Assembly: GCF_001517405.1 (NCBI RefSeq)
Contig: NZ_LN907828.1
Location: 186,001-250,000, forward strand
Direction of reading: 5' to 3'
DNA: 64,000 nt
DNA from: Duffyella gerundensis
GTDB lineage: Bacteria > Pseudomonadota > Gammaproteobacteria > Enterobacterales > Enterobacteriaceae
Under the pieces are notes generated by a model. The model saw nothing but the letters and a program-made list of their open reading frames with translations, ran no database searches and had not been told where the DNA came from. This document shows positions 18,756 to 28,146 of this stretch, one piece after another; within the stretch, counting starts at the first letter, position 1; every line of letters begins with the position of its first letter. The position numbers and the translations under genes are program-made.

Positions 18756-19436
18756 ATGTTAATTAATGCTGATTTTTCACAAAACGTTGTGGTGGCGCCT
18801 GACGATCATCACTGGATCAGTTCGCCACAGGCAGGCGTCGAGCGCGTCATGCTCGATCGTATCGGCGCTGAAAAGGCGCGGGCCACCAGCCTGGTCAGAT
18901 ATGCGCCTGGCTCTGATTTTCCTGAACACAGTCATCCGAGTGGCGAAGAGATCCTGGTGCTGAGTGGCGTCTTCAGCGAAAACGGTATCGACTATCCCGC
19001 AGGCTGCTATCTGCGCAGCCCGGATGGATCGTCCCATCAGCCATCAAGTCGCGAAGGCGCTACGCTGTTTGTTAAGCTTCGTCAGATGTCTGCCGATGAC
19101 CGCGCCTGGGTGCGCACCAATACCCACGATCGCACGCTCTGGCAGGGCGAGCCGCGCAGGCAGTTCTGCCCACTGTACAGTAGCCAGAGTGAAACGGTGC
19201 TGCTGCAAAAGCTGGCGGACGGCGAGCCGCTGGTGCAGGACCACGCCGCGAGCGGAGCAGAAGTGTTGATCCTGTCCGGTGAATTAACCTCGGCGGCAAC
19301 CCTTTATCCAACCGGGAGCTGGCTGCGCTTTGCACCGGACGCTTATCCCGCCCTGCACGCCTCCGCCGCAGACACGCTGGTCTATATGAAAACCGGTCAT
19401 CTCCACCCCATCACTCTGGTCGGCGCATCATCCTGA
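18756..19436 (+). CDS. ChrR-like double cupin protein
   Basis: 226 aa with two cupin barrels. The first has the metal site PEHSHPSGEEILVLSG (His, His, Glu). The second (GAEVLILSGELTS) has lost most of the metal ligands. This arrangement matches the cupin domain of ChrR-type anti-sigma factors, but the N-terminal zinc-binding anti-sigma domain is absent and no sigma gene adjoins, so it is a stand-alone ChrR-cupin, perhaps a dioxygenase-like or sensor protein. Its 3' end overlaps the LysE remnant by 9 bp. Confidence 0.75.
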   Translation: MLINADFSQNVVVAPDDHHWISSPQAGVERVMLDRIGAEKARATSLVRYAPGSDFPEHSHPSGEEILVLSGVFSENGIDYPAGCYLRSPDGSSHQPSSREGATLFVKLRQMSADDRAWVRTNTHDRTLWQGEPRRQFCPLYSSQSETVLLQKLADGEPLVQDHAASGAEVLILSGELTSAATLYPTGSWLRFAPDAYPALHASAADTLVYMKTGHLHPITLVGASS

Positions 19437-19805
19437 AGGCAATTCGTAGCGCGGCAGCGGTGAATCGCAACAGCACGCGGGGCGCATAAAAAGTTGGCCG
19501 ATATAGAGTAAATAAGCACAGCCGGTGAGCTGAATAGCGATAAAGCTCAGGCTGCCGGCACGGAAAAGCGTTATTCCACTAAAAGCGGCGGTAATAAACA
19601 GGTCATTGGCTAAGGCAATACCCAGACAAACGCGCGTTGCGCGGCGCCAGCCAGCCAGCCAGCGTTTATGAGGGTTTAAAACAGTACCTGCGTTAGCCTG
19701 ACAATCAGGGGGAATAACGTTGACCTTCAGCCAGCTAAACCGCCCTCTTACCCCATAACATTGCGCTGCCCGCAGCCTGAAGACCCGAGGTTGTGTCATC
19801 CTCAT
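19428..19805 (-). pseudogene. truncated LysE/RhtB-family exporter remnant
   Basis: The middle of this frame (AGWRRATRVCLGIALANDLF ... QLTGCAYLLYIGQLFMR) reads like helices 2-3 of LysE/RhtB exporters, normally about 205 aa. The N-terminal helix with its T-P-G-P motif and everything after the third helix are gone, and both ends are unrelated sequence. It is best seen as a decayed fragment. An intact LysE gene lies at 30.7 kb. Confidence 0.55.
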
Positions 19806-19918
19806 GACTTCTGTAACGCTTTTACATAATAATCAGCAGAAACTATCACAGCGATGTGTGATGTGAACGCCGGATGTGCCGATAACCCAGCTAGTCCCCA
19901 TTTCATCCGGTATCTCTG

Positions 19919-21241
19919 ATGCAACTGAATGTAGTGAAAAATCTTATTGCCCTGCTGAACCCTCGCCGCGGCCAGCGTTCATCCGCGTCATTTAACGCTT
20001 TAAGCCAGGCGATGCCGGTGATCGAATTCAGCCCTGCTGGCATCATTCAGAAAGCCAGCCCGCTGTTTCTGACGGCGATGGGATACCGGGCTGATGAAAT
20101 CATTGGTCGCCATCACAGCATGTTCTGCCCGCCGGAGCTGGTTAATTCACCTGAATATAGCCGCTTCTGGCAGCGTCTCGCGGCGGGAGAAAACTTCAGC
20201 AATAAATATCTGCGTCTGGCCAGCGGCAACCGCCCGGTCTGGCTGGAAGCCAGCTATATCCCGATCGCCGACCGTCGCGGCAAGGTGTTTAAAATCATTA
20301 AAATCGCCGCTGACATCTCGGCACGCATGGAATCCGCGCTGGAACAGGAATCGGTGATTAATGCGATCGGCCGCTCAATGGCGGTGATCGCCTTCAGTCC
20401 CGCCGGTATCGTGCTTGATGTAAACGAAAACTTTCTGCAGGCCACTGGTTACACGCGGGATCAGGTGCTGGGTCAGCATCACCGTCTGTTCTGCTCAGAA
20501 AAGCTCTGCCGCAGCGATGAATACCGGCAGTTCTGGGAAAGGCTTAATCAGGGTGAGTTTTTCTCCGGTCAGTTTCCCCGCCTTAACCGTCGCGGTGAGC
20601 CGCTGTGGCTGCGGGCAACCTATAATCCGGTGTTTAACAGCAAAGGCCAGCTGTACAAAATCGTGAAGTTTGCGTCTGACGTGACGGAACAGGTTTTGCG
20701 CAATCAGAAAGAGCAAAATGCGGCGGTGCATGCGTGGGAAATGGCGATACAGACACGCGGCAGCGCGCAAGCCGGAGCCGACGTGATCGAAAACAGCATA
20801 CGCATGATCGATAAAATCGCCCAGGATATGAACGCGGTCTCGACCGATATCGTCCGTCTTAACAAGCAGTCTGACAGCATTGATGGCATGGTGGAAACCA
20901 TACGTGGCTTTGCCCTGCAAACGCGACTGATTGCGCTTAACGCGGCGATCGAGGCTGCCAAAGCAGGCGCCTCGGGCCGCAGCTTTGCCGTTGTCGCCGC
21001 CGAAGTGCGTAGCCTGGCCGCCAACGTCAGCGGCGCTACCGAAGCGATTGAAAAGGTGGTATCCGGCAACAATCAGCTGACCAGAGACGTGCTGAAAGGC
21101 ATCGAAATCAGCCTGGACAATACCGGGCAAGGCGTCACGCTGATGCGCGAAGCCAGCGAGGTGATCGCCAGCATTCAGCGCAATTCTGAACGCGTGGAGA
21201 GCGCCGTCAGAGAAGTTGCTCGTTCGGTTGAAGCGGAATAA
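19919..21241 (+). CDS. soluble PAS-PAS methyl-accepting chemotaxis protein (BdlA-like)
   Basis: 440 aa with no transmembrane segment. Two similar PAS domains (about 30-140 and 150-260, both with GYxxDxxxGxHHxxFC and FKIxKxAxDxT-type ends) precede an MCP signalling domain whose hairpin tip is RGFALQTRLIALNAAIEAAKAG. There is no HAMP domain and no C-terminal CheR-binding pentapeptide. The layout matches P. aeruginosa BdlA, a biofilm-dispersion sensor. The PAS domains may bind haem or flavin. It would act in the cytoplasm through CheA/CheW encoded elsewhere. Confidence 0.85.
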   Translation: MQLNVVKNLIALLNPRRGQRSSASFNALSQAMPVIEFSPAGIIQKASPLFLTAMGYRADEIIGRHHSMFCPPELVNSPEYSRFWQRLAAGENFSNKYLRLASGNRPVWLEASYIPIADRRGKVFKIIKIAADISARMESALEQESVINAIGRSMAVIAFSPAGIVLDVNENFLQATGYTRDQVLGQHHRLFCSEKLCRSDEYRQFWERLNQGEFFSGQFPRLNRRGEPLWLRATYNPVFNSKGQLYKIVKFASDVTEQVLRNQKEQNAAVHAWEMAIQTRGSAQAGADVIENSIRMIDKIAQDMNAVSTDIVRLNKQSDSIDGMVETIRGFALQTRLIALNAAIEAAKAGASGRSFAVVAAEVRSLAANVSGATEAIEKVVSGNNQLTRDVLKGIEISLDNTGQGVTLMREASEVIASIQRNSERVESAVREVARSVEAE

Positions 21242-21304
21242 CAGCACACCGCGAAGAACGATCGGCATTGAATCGTCGGCGCCGGTGCCGACGGGGTGCG
21301 GCGA

Positions 21305-22030
21305 TTACCAGGGCGCCCGCTGTTGATCAAACCAGAAGCCCGCCGTCATCTCCGCCCTCTCCTGTTCCGCCAGCCAGACGATACCGGCCGCCGCCTGCTC
21401 AACCGTTCGGTAGCCGGTGTGGCCGTTAAAATCGGTGGCGGTATAACCCGGATCAACCGCATTGACGCTGATGTTGTCTTTGATCAGCTCTTTGGCGAAC
21501 GCCACCGTAACGGCATTAAGCGCTGACTTCGAACTGGTGTAGCCCATCGCCTCAACCTGAGAATAGGGATGGCTCAGATCGGCGACCCATTCCAGCGAAC
21601 CCAGCCCGCTGCTGACCATGATAATGCGGGCATGCGGCGCGGATTTAAGCAGCGGAAGAAACGCTTGAGTCACCCTGATGACGCCAAACACGTTGGTTTC
21701 ATAAACGGCCATGATGTCACTGAGGCTTTGTGCGCTGGGAGCAACCGGCTGCGCCCCTGAAATCCCGGCATTATTGATCAGCAGATCCAGCTTGCCCTCT
21801 TCTTCCTGTACCCGCTGCGCCGCGGCCTGAATGCCCGGCAGGCTGGTGACATCCATGATGATTAACCGCACGTTGATGCCTTCCGCAGCCAGCCTGGCAA
21901 CGGCCACCTCGCCACGTTGTTCGTCGCGGCAACCCAGCCAAATCGTATAGCCCCGCTGACCTAATTGCCTGGCCGTCTCAAAACCGATGCTTTTGTTGCC
22001 GCCCGTGATAAGTACGCTCTTGCTGTTCAT
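21305..22030 (-). CDS. short-chain dehydrogenase/reductase
   Basis: 241 aa from the ATG at 22030, which has AGGAAA upstream. Cofactor loop TGGNKSIG at residues 8-15, NNAG motif, and the catalytic Ser (MVSSGLG) and Y-T-S-S-K tetrad, typical of classical NAD(P)H SDRs. It is divergent from a LysR gene that probably regulates it. Substrate unknown. Confidence 0.88.
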   Translation of the reverse strand: MNSKSVLITGGNKSIGFETARQLGQRGYTIWLGCRDEQRGEVAVARLAAEGINVRLIIMDVTSLPGIQAAAQRVQEEEGKLDLLINNAGISGAQPVAPSAQSLSDIMAVYETNVFGVIRVTQAFLPLLKSAPHARIIMVSSGLGSLEWVADLSHPYSQVEAMGYTSSKSALNAVTVAFAKELIKDNISVNAVDPGYTATDFNGHTGYRTVEQAAAGIVWLAEQERAEMTAGFWFDQQRAPW

Positions 22031-22144
22031 GTGGGTTTCCTGAAGATAAATGCCTTTCTGCTTAACAGGCGTTTTTTGTGTTCTGAATTTATAGCCCGCC
22101 TGATAGTTTTGATAAACGGGCACAATAAGAACAGGCTGATCGGT

Positions 22145-23056
22145 ATGGCGAACAATAGCGATGCGAGCGGAATGGAGAACCTGGCGGTTTTTCTGACGGT
22201 GTTTAACGAGAAGAGCTTTCGCACGGCGGCGATCCAGCTTGGCCTGTCGCCCTCCACGGTCAGCGAGAAAGTTTCGGCGCTTGAGCGCAGCCTTGGCGCA
22301 CGCCTGTTTACCCGCACCACACGCAGCGTCAGGGCGACCGAAGCGGGTCAGGCGCTGGCCGAGCGCATCGCTCCGCTGCTTACGGAGGTGCGCGCCGCGC
22401 TCAATGATGTGACTACGCTGCAGCAGGATTTGCGCGGTACGCTCAAACTGAACGTAACCGGCGCCGTCATGGTGGACATCTTACCGCCGCTGCTGGATCG
22501 CTTTCTCTCACAGCATGCGCAGATTCGTGTGGAGCTGATGGTCGATGATCGGCTGGTGGACGCCACGCTGGCGGGCTGCGATGCGGGCATTCGTTACGGC
22601 GAACATCTGGCGAAGGATGCCATCGCGGTGCCCATTGGGCCGCGTATCCAGCGCCTGGCGCTGGCCGCCTCGCCCGCCTATCTCGCGTCGCGCGACCGCA
22701 TTACTCATCCAACTGATTTACCTGAACATAACTGCATACGGCTGAAATTTTCCAGCGGCGCGCTGGTGCCGTGGGATTTCAGTCGTAACGGACAGATGCT
22801 GCGCGTGGATCCGCCAGGACGGCTGATCATTGGGGTCGATGGCGCATCGGCAGCCATCGACTTTGCGCGCAACGGCAACGGCATCATCGCGACGTTTGAA
22901 AACTGGCTACAGCCGCATTTCGACGCGGGCGATCTCTTGCCGGTTTTACCGGAATGGTGGTCGTCGTTTGAGGGGCCGTGGCTCTATTTCTCCAGCCGCT
23001 TTATGACTGCTCCACTGCGGGCGTTTGTCGATTTTCTGCGCGAACAAGAGGCATAA
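22145..23056 (+). CDS. LysR-family regulator, divergent from SDR
   Basis: 303 aa from the ATG at 22145; the longer frame lacks signals and overlaps the SDR 5' end. N-terminal HTH (FRTAAIQLGLSPSTVSEKVSALERSLGARLF), then a periplasmic-binding-protein-like effector domain close to the CrgA/DmlR subgroup (ALxGCDAGIRYGE, then VPIGPRIQRLALAASPAYL). It likely controls the SDR gene through the shared 114-bp spacer. Confidence 0.85.
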   Translation: MANNSDASGMENLAVFLTVFNEKSFRTAAIQLGLSPSTVSEKVSALERSLGARLFTRTTRSVRATEAGQALAERIAPLLTEVRAALNDVTTLQQDLRGTLKLNVTGAVMVDILPPLLDRFLSQHAQIRVELMVDDRLVDATLAGCDAGIRYGEHLAKDAIAVPIGPRIQRLALAASPAYLASRDRITHPTDLPEHNCIRLKFSSGALVPWDFSRNGQMLRVDPPGRLIIGVDGASAAIDFARNGNGIIATFENWLQPHFDAGDLLPVLPEWWSSFEGPWLYFSSRFMTAPLRAFVDFLREQEA

Positions 23057-23116
23057 CGCGCGATGCTCAGCCGGTGATTCGCCAGGCCGGTTGCGGATTA
23101 TGCCACGGTGCGACCT

Positions 23117-23971
23117 CTATAACCGAAACCGCTGCTGCATCGCCTCTGCCAGTAACGTGACGGCCTCATCGCCCACAGAGGCGGCGCTGCGCATAAACAC
23201 GATGTCATGGTCAGCAATCGGCGGCATGCCATCGAGTATCTGCATGCGTTCGGTGACTTTGCCGCGGTCAATCAGGCTGAGAGCCAGGCCCGCTTCCACA
23301 CAGGCTTTAACCGCCTGATTGGAGTGGCTTTCGAGCACAATGCGTACACGGTGACCAGATGCGTTTAACGCTTCGATCATCGCCTCGCGGTAAGGGCATT
23401 GCACGGCGTGCACCGCCAAAGGCAAAGGATCGCGGCGCAGCAGATCGCTGCCAATAGGCCCGACCCAAACCGGCGTGGTCGACGTCAATAACTGGCTGTG
23501 CGAGCCAGCATACCCTTTCAGCTGCGTTACCACCGCCGTTTGCACGTTGTCACGCTGCACCCATTCTCTGAGCAGATAACTTGGCCCGGTCTTCAGCTCC
23601 AACACCACATTGGGCCAGGCGGCGGTAAAAATCGGCAGGATGTCGCGAATAACGTGCAGCGCATATTCATCGGGCACGCCCAGGGTAATACGCCCGACCA
23701 GATCGGTGCCGTGCAGATCGGCCAGCACCCGATCGTGCGCGTGTAACAGTTCGGCGGTGGAGGCCAACAAACGCTTGCCGAGCGCGGTCAGGGAAACGGA
23801 TTGGTTATCGCGATTCAATAGCCGTCCGCCTGCCACCGCCTCAAGACGCTGAATGTGCACGCTCACCGCCGCCGGACTTTTGTGCAGCTGTTCAGCGGCC
23901 GCGCTGAATTTCCCGATGCGCACCACGGCATGAAAGGTGCGTAATAGATCGATGTCGAGAGTCGCATTCAT
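23117..23971 (-). CDS. LysR-family regulator, divergent from EamA exporter
   Basis: 284 aa. HTH at residues 10-65 (FSAAAEQLHKSPAAVSVHIQRLEAVAGG), followed by an effector-binding domain of the usual length. It faces an EamA transporter across a 74-bp gap, the classic arrangement for LysR control of an exporter. Inducer unknown. Confidence 0.85.
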   Translation of the reverse strand: MNATLDIDLLRTFHAVVRIGKFSAAAEQLHKSPAAVSVHIQRLEAVAGGRLLNRDNQSVSLTALGKRLLASTAELLHAHDRVLADLHGTDLVGRITLGVPDEYALHVIRDILPIFTAAWPNVVLELKTGPSYLLREWVQRDNVQTAVVTQLKGYAGSHSQLLTSTTPVWVGPIGSDLLRRDPLPLAVHAVQCPYREAMIEALNASGHRVRIVLESHSNQAVKACVEAGLALSLIDRGKVTERMQILDGMPPIADHDIVFMRSAASVGDEAVTLLAEAMQQRFRL

Positions 23972-24045
23972 GATTTAACCTTTGTGAACGACTGATGCAC
24001 AATATTTTGATTTACCAGATTACCCCAGTTGCCTAGCCTTGAGGA

Positions 24046-24969
24046 ATGAACAAAACATTCCCGCTCCAACTTAACCCTGCACTACGTGGCCACTGGCTGC
24101 ACACTCTGCCGCTGCCACTGCTGGAAGCCGGGCTGGTAATCGCCTGGAGTTCAGGGTTTATCGGCACCCGTTTTTCTATCGATTACGCCCCGGCGTTGCT
24201 GGTGGTCTTCTGGCGCTGCGTGGTGGTTTCTCTGTTACTGCTGCCCTTTGTGCTGCGGCCGTTGCGGCAAACCTCGTTTCGCGTACTGCTGAAAAACGCC
24301 GCCATCGGCTTGCTGGCGATGGCGGGCTACATGACCGGCGTCACACAAGGCATTGCGCTCGGCGTACCGGCGGGTCTGGCCGCGCTCTGCGCCGATCTGC
24401 TGCCGCTGGGCATGGCGCTGTTGGCGGCGGCCTGTCTTGGCGAGCGACTGGCACCGAAAATCTGGCTGGGGCTGATCCTCGGGCTGGTTGGCGTGCTTAC
24501 CGTTACTCACAGCGTGCTCGGGCTGGGCGACGCGCCGCTGTGGGCCTACGGTTTGCCGCTGGCAGGCATGTTATCGCTGGCGGTCGCCACCCTGTGGCAA
24601 AAGCGCGCCAGCGACGCCTCGACAATGGGCCTGCTGCCTAACCTCTGGTTACAGTGTTTTGTGTCGAGTTTCGCCTTCGCCCTCATTCAGGGTAGCCAGG
24701 GCAGTCTGGCACCGATTCCCTCAACGGGCTTCGCGCTGAGCGTGTTATGGACGGTGGGGCTGTCAACCTTCGGCGGCTACGGGCTGTACTGGATTTGCCT
24801 GCGCCGCAGTTCGGCAACCCGCGTGGCCAGCGTGCTCTATCTCAGTCCGCCCATTACGCTGCTCTGGGCGTGGATGATGTTCGGTGAGCCGCTCTCCTGG
24901 CAGATGGCGTTGGGAATGATGATTTCCGCCATCGGCATCGCGCTGGTGATGCGCGCCGAGCGCCGCTGA
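24046..24969 (+). CDS. EamA/DMT-family transporter
   Basis: 307 aa with ten hydrophobic helices in two EamA repeats (IAWSSGFIGTRFSI begins the first; SVLWTVGLSTFGGYGLYWICL and YLSPPITLLWAWMMFGEPLS belong to the second). An inner-membrane drug/metabolite exporter, probably an amino-acid or metabolite efflux pump like RhtA/YdcZ relatives. A LysR gene diverges from it. Confidence 0.85.
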   Translation: MNKTFPLQLNPALRGHWLHTLPLPLLEAGLVIAWSSGFIGTRFSIDYAPALLVVFWRCVVVSLLLLPFVLRPLRQTSFRVLLKNAAIGLLAMAGYMTGVTQGIALGVPAGLAALCADLLPLGMALLAAACLGERLAPKIWLGLILGLVGVLTVTHSVLGLGDAPLWAYGLPLAGMLSLAVATLWQKRASDASTMGLLPNLWLQCFVSSFAFALIQGSQGSLAPIPSTGFALSVLWTVGLSTFGGYGLYWICLRRSSATRVASVLYLSPPITLLWAWMMFGEPLSWQMALGMMISAIGIALVMRAERR

Positions 24970-25039
24970 GCCAACCGGGCATCTGATTTATTGCTGTTCA
25001 GATCCCGGCCGCCGCCAGCAAGAAAATTTTCTTTTCGCG

Positions 25040-25064
25040 GGAATAAGCTTTCCGGTGGTTCGTC
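25040..25064 (+). promoter_or_regulatory. candidate ECF sigma-dependent promoter
   Basis: GGAAT at 25040-25044, a 16-bp spacer, then CGTC at 25061-25064, close to the group consensus GGAAC-N16/17-CGTC. It lies 35 bp before the peroxidase start, the first gene of an operon that encodes its own ECF sigma factor, so autoregulation is expected. Confidence 0.6.
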
Positions 25065-25098
25065 TTATCTGCTCTCAGATAACCGACGAGCGCATGAT

Positions 25099-26145
25099 AT
25101 GACACAACCTTCACTTTCCAATCGCCAAAAGCTGACCCGGCTTTTGCTGGTAGCCGCTGTTCCGCTGGCGTTGATTTTACTGTTTTTATGGGCAGGCGGT
25201 TGGCTGACGCCTCAACGGCTGTCCGCCGATAAAATGATTGTCGCGCTCGAGCAAACCGGCGGAAAACACCCCGGTTATCGCCGCAATCATGCAAAAGGCA
25301 TCTGTATCCTGGGTGATTTTATCGCCAACGGCCAGGCCAGCAGCCTTTCCCGTGCGGCGCTGTTTGCACCGGGCAGCACGCCGGTAACAGGACGCTTAGC
25401 GATTGCGGGCGGTAATCCCGCGGCACCCGATTACGCCGTTCCGGTTCGCAGTATGGCGCTGTTATTCCAGCAGGCGAACGGGGAACAGTGGCGTACCGGC
25501 ATGAATGCGATACCGTTTTTTCCGGTCGCGACCGTTCAGGGGTTTTACGATCAGCAAGAGGCGTCACGGCCCGATCCCGCAACCGGCAAGCCCAACCCGG
25601 CCAGCATGCAAGCGCTGGTGCATAAACATCCGGAAATCGCCCATTTTATCCGCTGGGTAAAACAGGCCGTTCCCGCTTCAAGCTGGAGCAGCGAGCGATA
25701 CAACAGCCTGAACGCCTTTCTGTTTGACGACGCTTCCCATCATCAACATCTGGTTCGCTGGAGCATGGTGCCCCATACGCCACGGCAACCGATGACCACA
25801 ACAGAACAAGGCGACAACGATTTTCTGCAAAAGGATCTACAGCAGCGCCTGGCGACGGGGCCACTAAAGTGGGATTTGATCATTACCCTGGCGGGCGCGG
25901 GCGATGCAGGAAACGATGCGTCGCGCGCGTGGCCCGCCGATCGTCAGACCGTTAATGCCGGCACGCTGGTGATCAACCGTGCAGTGCCTCAGCGGGAAGG
26001 GAAATGTAATGACATTAATTATGACCCGCTGATTCTGCCCGATGGCATCGCCGCATCTGACGATCCTTTGCTAAATGCGCGTTCCGCGGCCTACGCCAAA
26101 TCCTATAACCTTCGCACCCGCGAGCAGTCAGGGCATTCACTATGA
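25099..26145 (+). CDS. membrane-anchored catalase-family peroxidase (SrpA-like)
   Basis: 348 aa from the ATG at 25099. A hydrophobic helix at residues 14-35 anchors or exports the protein. The rest is the reduced catalase fold: distal His in R-R-N-H-A-K-G, and the proximal haem Tyr in the C-terminal RSAAYAKSYNLR. It is much shorter than a true catalase and typical of catalase-related peroxidases, which mainly use organic peroxides with an external donor. It overlaps the cytochrome b561 gene by 4 bp, and that protein could deliver electrons. Confidence 0.85.
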   Translation: MTQPSLSNRQKLTRLLLVAAVPLALILLFLWAGGWLTPQRLSADKMIVALEQTGGKHPGYRRNHAKGICILGDFIANGQASSLSRAALFAPGSTPVTGRLAIAGGNPAAPDYAVPVRSMALLFQQANGEQWRTGMNAIPFFPVATVQGFYDQQEASRPDPATGKPNPASMQALVHKHPEIAHFIRWVKQAVPASSWSSERYNSLNAFLFDDASHHQHLVRWSMVPHTPRQPMTTTEQGDNDFLQKDLQQRLATGPLKWDLIITLAGAGDAGNDASRAWPADRQTVNAGTLVINRAVPQREGKCNDINYDPLILPDGIAASDDPLLNARSAAYAKSYNLRTREQSGHSL

Positions 26146-26681
26146 AACAGGTTACCCATTTTCACCCTGCGCTACGCGTGGTGCACTGGCTAATGGCCGC
26201 GCTGATTCTGTTCATGCTGTTGATCGGCGTGGCCATGGTCTCTACCGTTTCTTCGTTACATGCTTTGCTGGTATCAATTCACAAGCCGCTGGGCCTGATG
26301 ATCCTGGTGCTGGTGCTGGCACGCCTGTGGTTACGGTTCTGTACCGCTGTTCCGGCGTTGCCTCACTCGATTCCGGGCTGGCAACGTGCCATGGCGCATC
26401 TTTCACACTGGGCGCTGTATGCCATGATGCTGGCGCAGCCGCTAATTGGCTGGGCTATGCTTTCAGCAGCGGGCTATCCGGTGACGCTGGGAGGTGGCCT
26501 GGTATTACCGCCGATTGTGCCAATCAATAACGGCAGTTATGCGCTGTTGCGTTCTCTGCATTCGATCGTTGCGTTGCTGCTGTTCCTGACCATTATGGTG
26601 CATCTGGCGGCGGCACTGCTGCATGTCTTGATCCTGCGGGACGGCGTGTTTGCCAGTATGGCGGGAAAGCGCAAACGCTGA
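26142..26681 (+). CDS. cytochrome b561
   Basis: 179 aa, four transmembrane helices with haem-ligating histidines in RVVHWLMA, SIHKPLG, HLSHWALY and the final helix around SLHSIVALLL/VHLAA, the YodB/YceJ b561 pattern. It likely passes quinol electrons to the adjacent peroxidase on the periplasmic side. ATGA start-stop overlap with the peroxidase indicates translational coupling. Confidence 0.88.
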   Translation: MKQVTHFHPALRVVHWLMAALILFMLLIGVAMVSTVSSLHALLVSIHKPLGLMILVLVLARLWLRFCTAVPALPHSIPGWQRAMAHLSHWALYAMMLAQPLIGWAMLSAAGYPVTLGGGLVLPPIVPINNGSYALLRSLHSIVALLLFLTIMVHLAAALLHVLILRDGVFASMAGKRKR

Positions 26682-26690
26682 GGGTCCTCT

Positions 26691-27200
26691 GTGTCACATC
26701 TTACTGATGAAGAAATTCGCGATGTTATGCCGCATTTGCAACGTTTTGCCCTGTGGCTGACTCGAAATCCACACAGCGCTGAGGATCTGGTGCAGAGCTG
26801 TCTGTTTAAAGCGCTGACGCACAGCGCACAGCGTAAACCTGAACACAGCCTGCGGGCATGGTTGTTCTCTATTCTTTATCGACAGTTTATTGATGGCGAA
26901 CGGCGAGGTAAGCGTTATCGGGCTATCCTGGCATTTTTTACTGGTGAAGAGCGCTCAGGCCCGTCGGTGGAATCAATGGCGATTGCCGACGACACGCTGG
27001 CGCTCTTCGCCACGCTGCCCACCGATTATCGGGCGATACTGTTGCTGGTGAGCGTGGAAGAGTTGAGTTACAAAGAGGCTGCTATGGCATTAAATATCCC
27101 GCTGGGCACGGTGATGTCTCGCCTCTCACGGGCGCGTAAACTGCTGCATGAAAAACTGGAAGGTCAGGCCGCACCACTGCCATTGAGGAGGCTAAAATGA
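26691..27200 (+). CDS. ECF RNA polymerase sigma factor
   Basis: 169 aa from a GTG start with GAGGG 5 bp upstream. Region 2 (residues about 10-72: FALWLTRNPHSAEDLVQSC, then RAWLFSILYRQFIDGERR) and region 4 (residues about 105-155: LPTDYRAILLLVSVEELSYKEAA, then GTVMSRLSRARKLL) are complete. It overlaps its anti-sigma gene by 4 bp. The expected promoter sits in front of the peroxidase gene. Confidence 0.93.
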   Translation: MSHLTDEEIRDVMPHLQRFALWLTRNPHSAEDLVQSCLFKALTHSAQRKPEHSLRAWLFSILYRQFIDGERRGKRYRAILAFFTGEERSGPSVESMAIADDTLALFATLPTDYRAILLLVSVEELSYKEAAMALNIPLGTVMSRLSRARKLLHEKLEGQAAPLPLRRLK

Positions 27201-27931
27201 CGCCCGGTGAACAGGAACTGCATGCGTGGATGGATGGCGAAGTTGACGATGCCCGCGCCGAAAAGATAGAACGTTATCTGGCGGAGAACCCGCAGATCGC
27301 CGCCGAAATGGCGGCGTTGCGTCAGGATAAGCAGCTTTTACGGCAGGCGATGCATCGGCAACCGCCGTATGCCACCAACGTTGATGCGCACTATTTTCAT
27401 CGACGTTTACGCCAGCAGAGGTTCAGGAAACTGGCGCTGGCCTGCGTGCTGGTGTTGTCAGTCGGTATCGGCGGCATTACCGGCTGGCAAATCAACGCAC
27501 AGATGAATGCGCATCTGCCCATGGAAGATGCTGTTCAGGCGTTCCGGCTGTTCGGCGATGAAAGCCAGTTGCCGCTTGATGTCAGCGCCGCTCAACAAGC
27601 GGATCTGACGCGCTGGGTAACCCGCTATTTTATTCATGGCGATTTGCCGCCCAACCTTGAGCAGTATGGCTTTAAACCGCTTGGCGCCCGTCTGATGGCA
27701 ACGGCGCAAGGGCCCGCTGCGCTGGTGATGTATGAAGATCCGCACGGTACGCGCCTCGCCTGGTATATTCGCCCACTCAGCCCGATCAAGATGTCCCACG
27801 GAGAACGTCAGGCAGAAGATGTCATGGCGCAATACTGGAGTGATGCGCATTACAACTATGCGCTGGTTACGCCGCTGGGTGCGCCACAGGCGGGCGTCGT
27901 GCGCAAAGCGTTGTCACCCACAATAAGTTGA
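27197..27931 (+). CDS. single-pass anti-sigma factor
   Basis: 244 aa. The acidic N-terminal domain (ELHAWMDGEVDDARAEKIERYL) matches cytoplasmic sigma-binding domains but lacks the HxxxCxxC zinc motif. One transmembrane helix (residues about 76-98) leads to a 145-residue periplasmic domain, possibly the sensor. It directly follows and overlaps the ECF gene, so it is the cognate inhibitor. Confidence 0.88.
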   Translation: MTPGEQELHAWMDGEVDDARAEKIERYLAENPQIAAEMAALRQDKQLLRQAMHRQPPYATNVDAHYFHRRLRQQRFRKLALACVLVLSVGIGGITGWQINAQMNAHLPMEDAVQAFRLFGDESQLPLDVSAAQQADLTRWVTRYFIHGDLPPNLEQYGFKPLGARLMATAQGPAALVMYEDPHGTRLAWYIRPLSPIKMSHGERQAEDVMAQYWSDAHYNYALVTPLGAPQAGVVRKALSPTIS

Positions 27932-28092
27932 AGTTACACGGCAGAGGAAAAAAAAGCTGATGGGTTTATGGTGGGGAGAGGTTGGTTGAAGAAACCACGC
28001 GCAACCGGCTTAACGTTAACGCCCTGCCGGTTGCCGTTCTAATCAGAACGCCATGAATTGATGGTGCTCGCAGCGCCGCGGCGCCATCCGGG

Positions 28093-28126
28093 AACGATGT
28101 GAAGATGGCGGCACCTTCACATCGTT
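28093..28126. terminator. bidirectional terminator
   Basis: Perfect 12-bp arms (AACGATGTGAAG and its complement), a 10-nt loop, and TTTT at the end of the plus-strand arm. It lies between the convergent anti-sigma and mesD genes. Confidence 0.8.
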
Positions 28127-28146
28127 TTCCTGAGGAGTGGCCGCGA

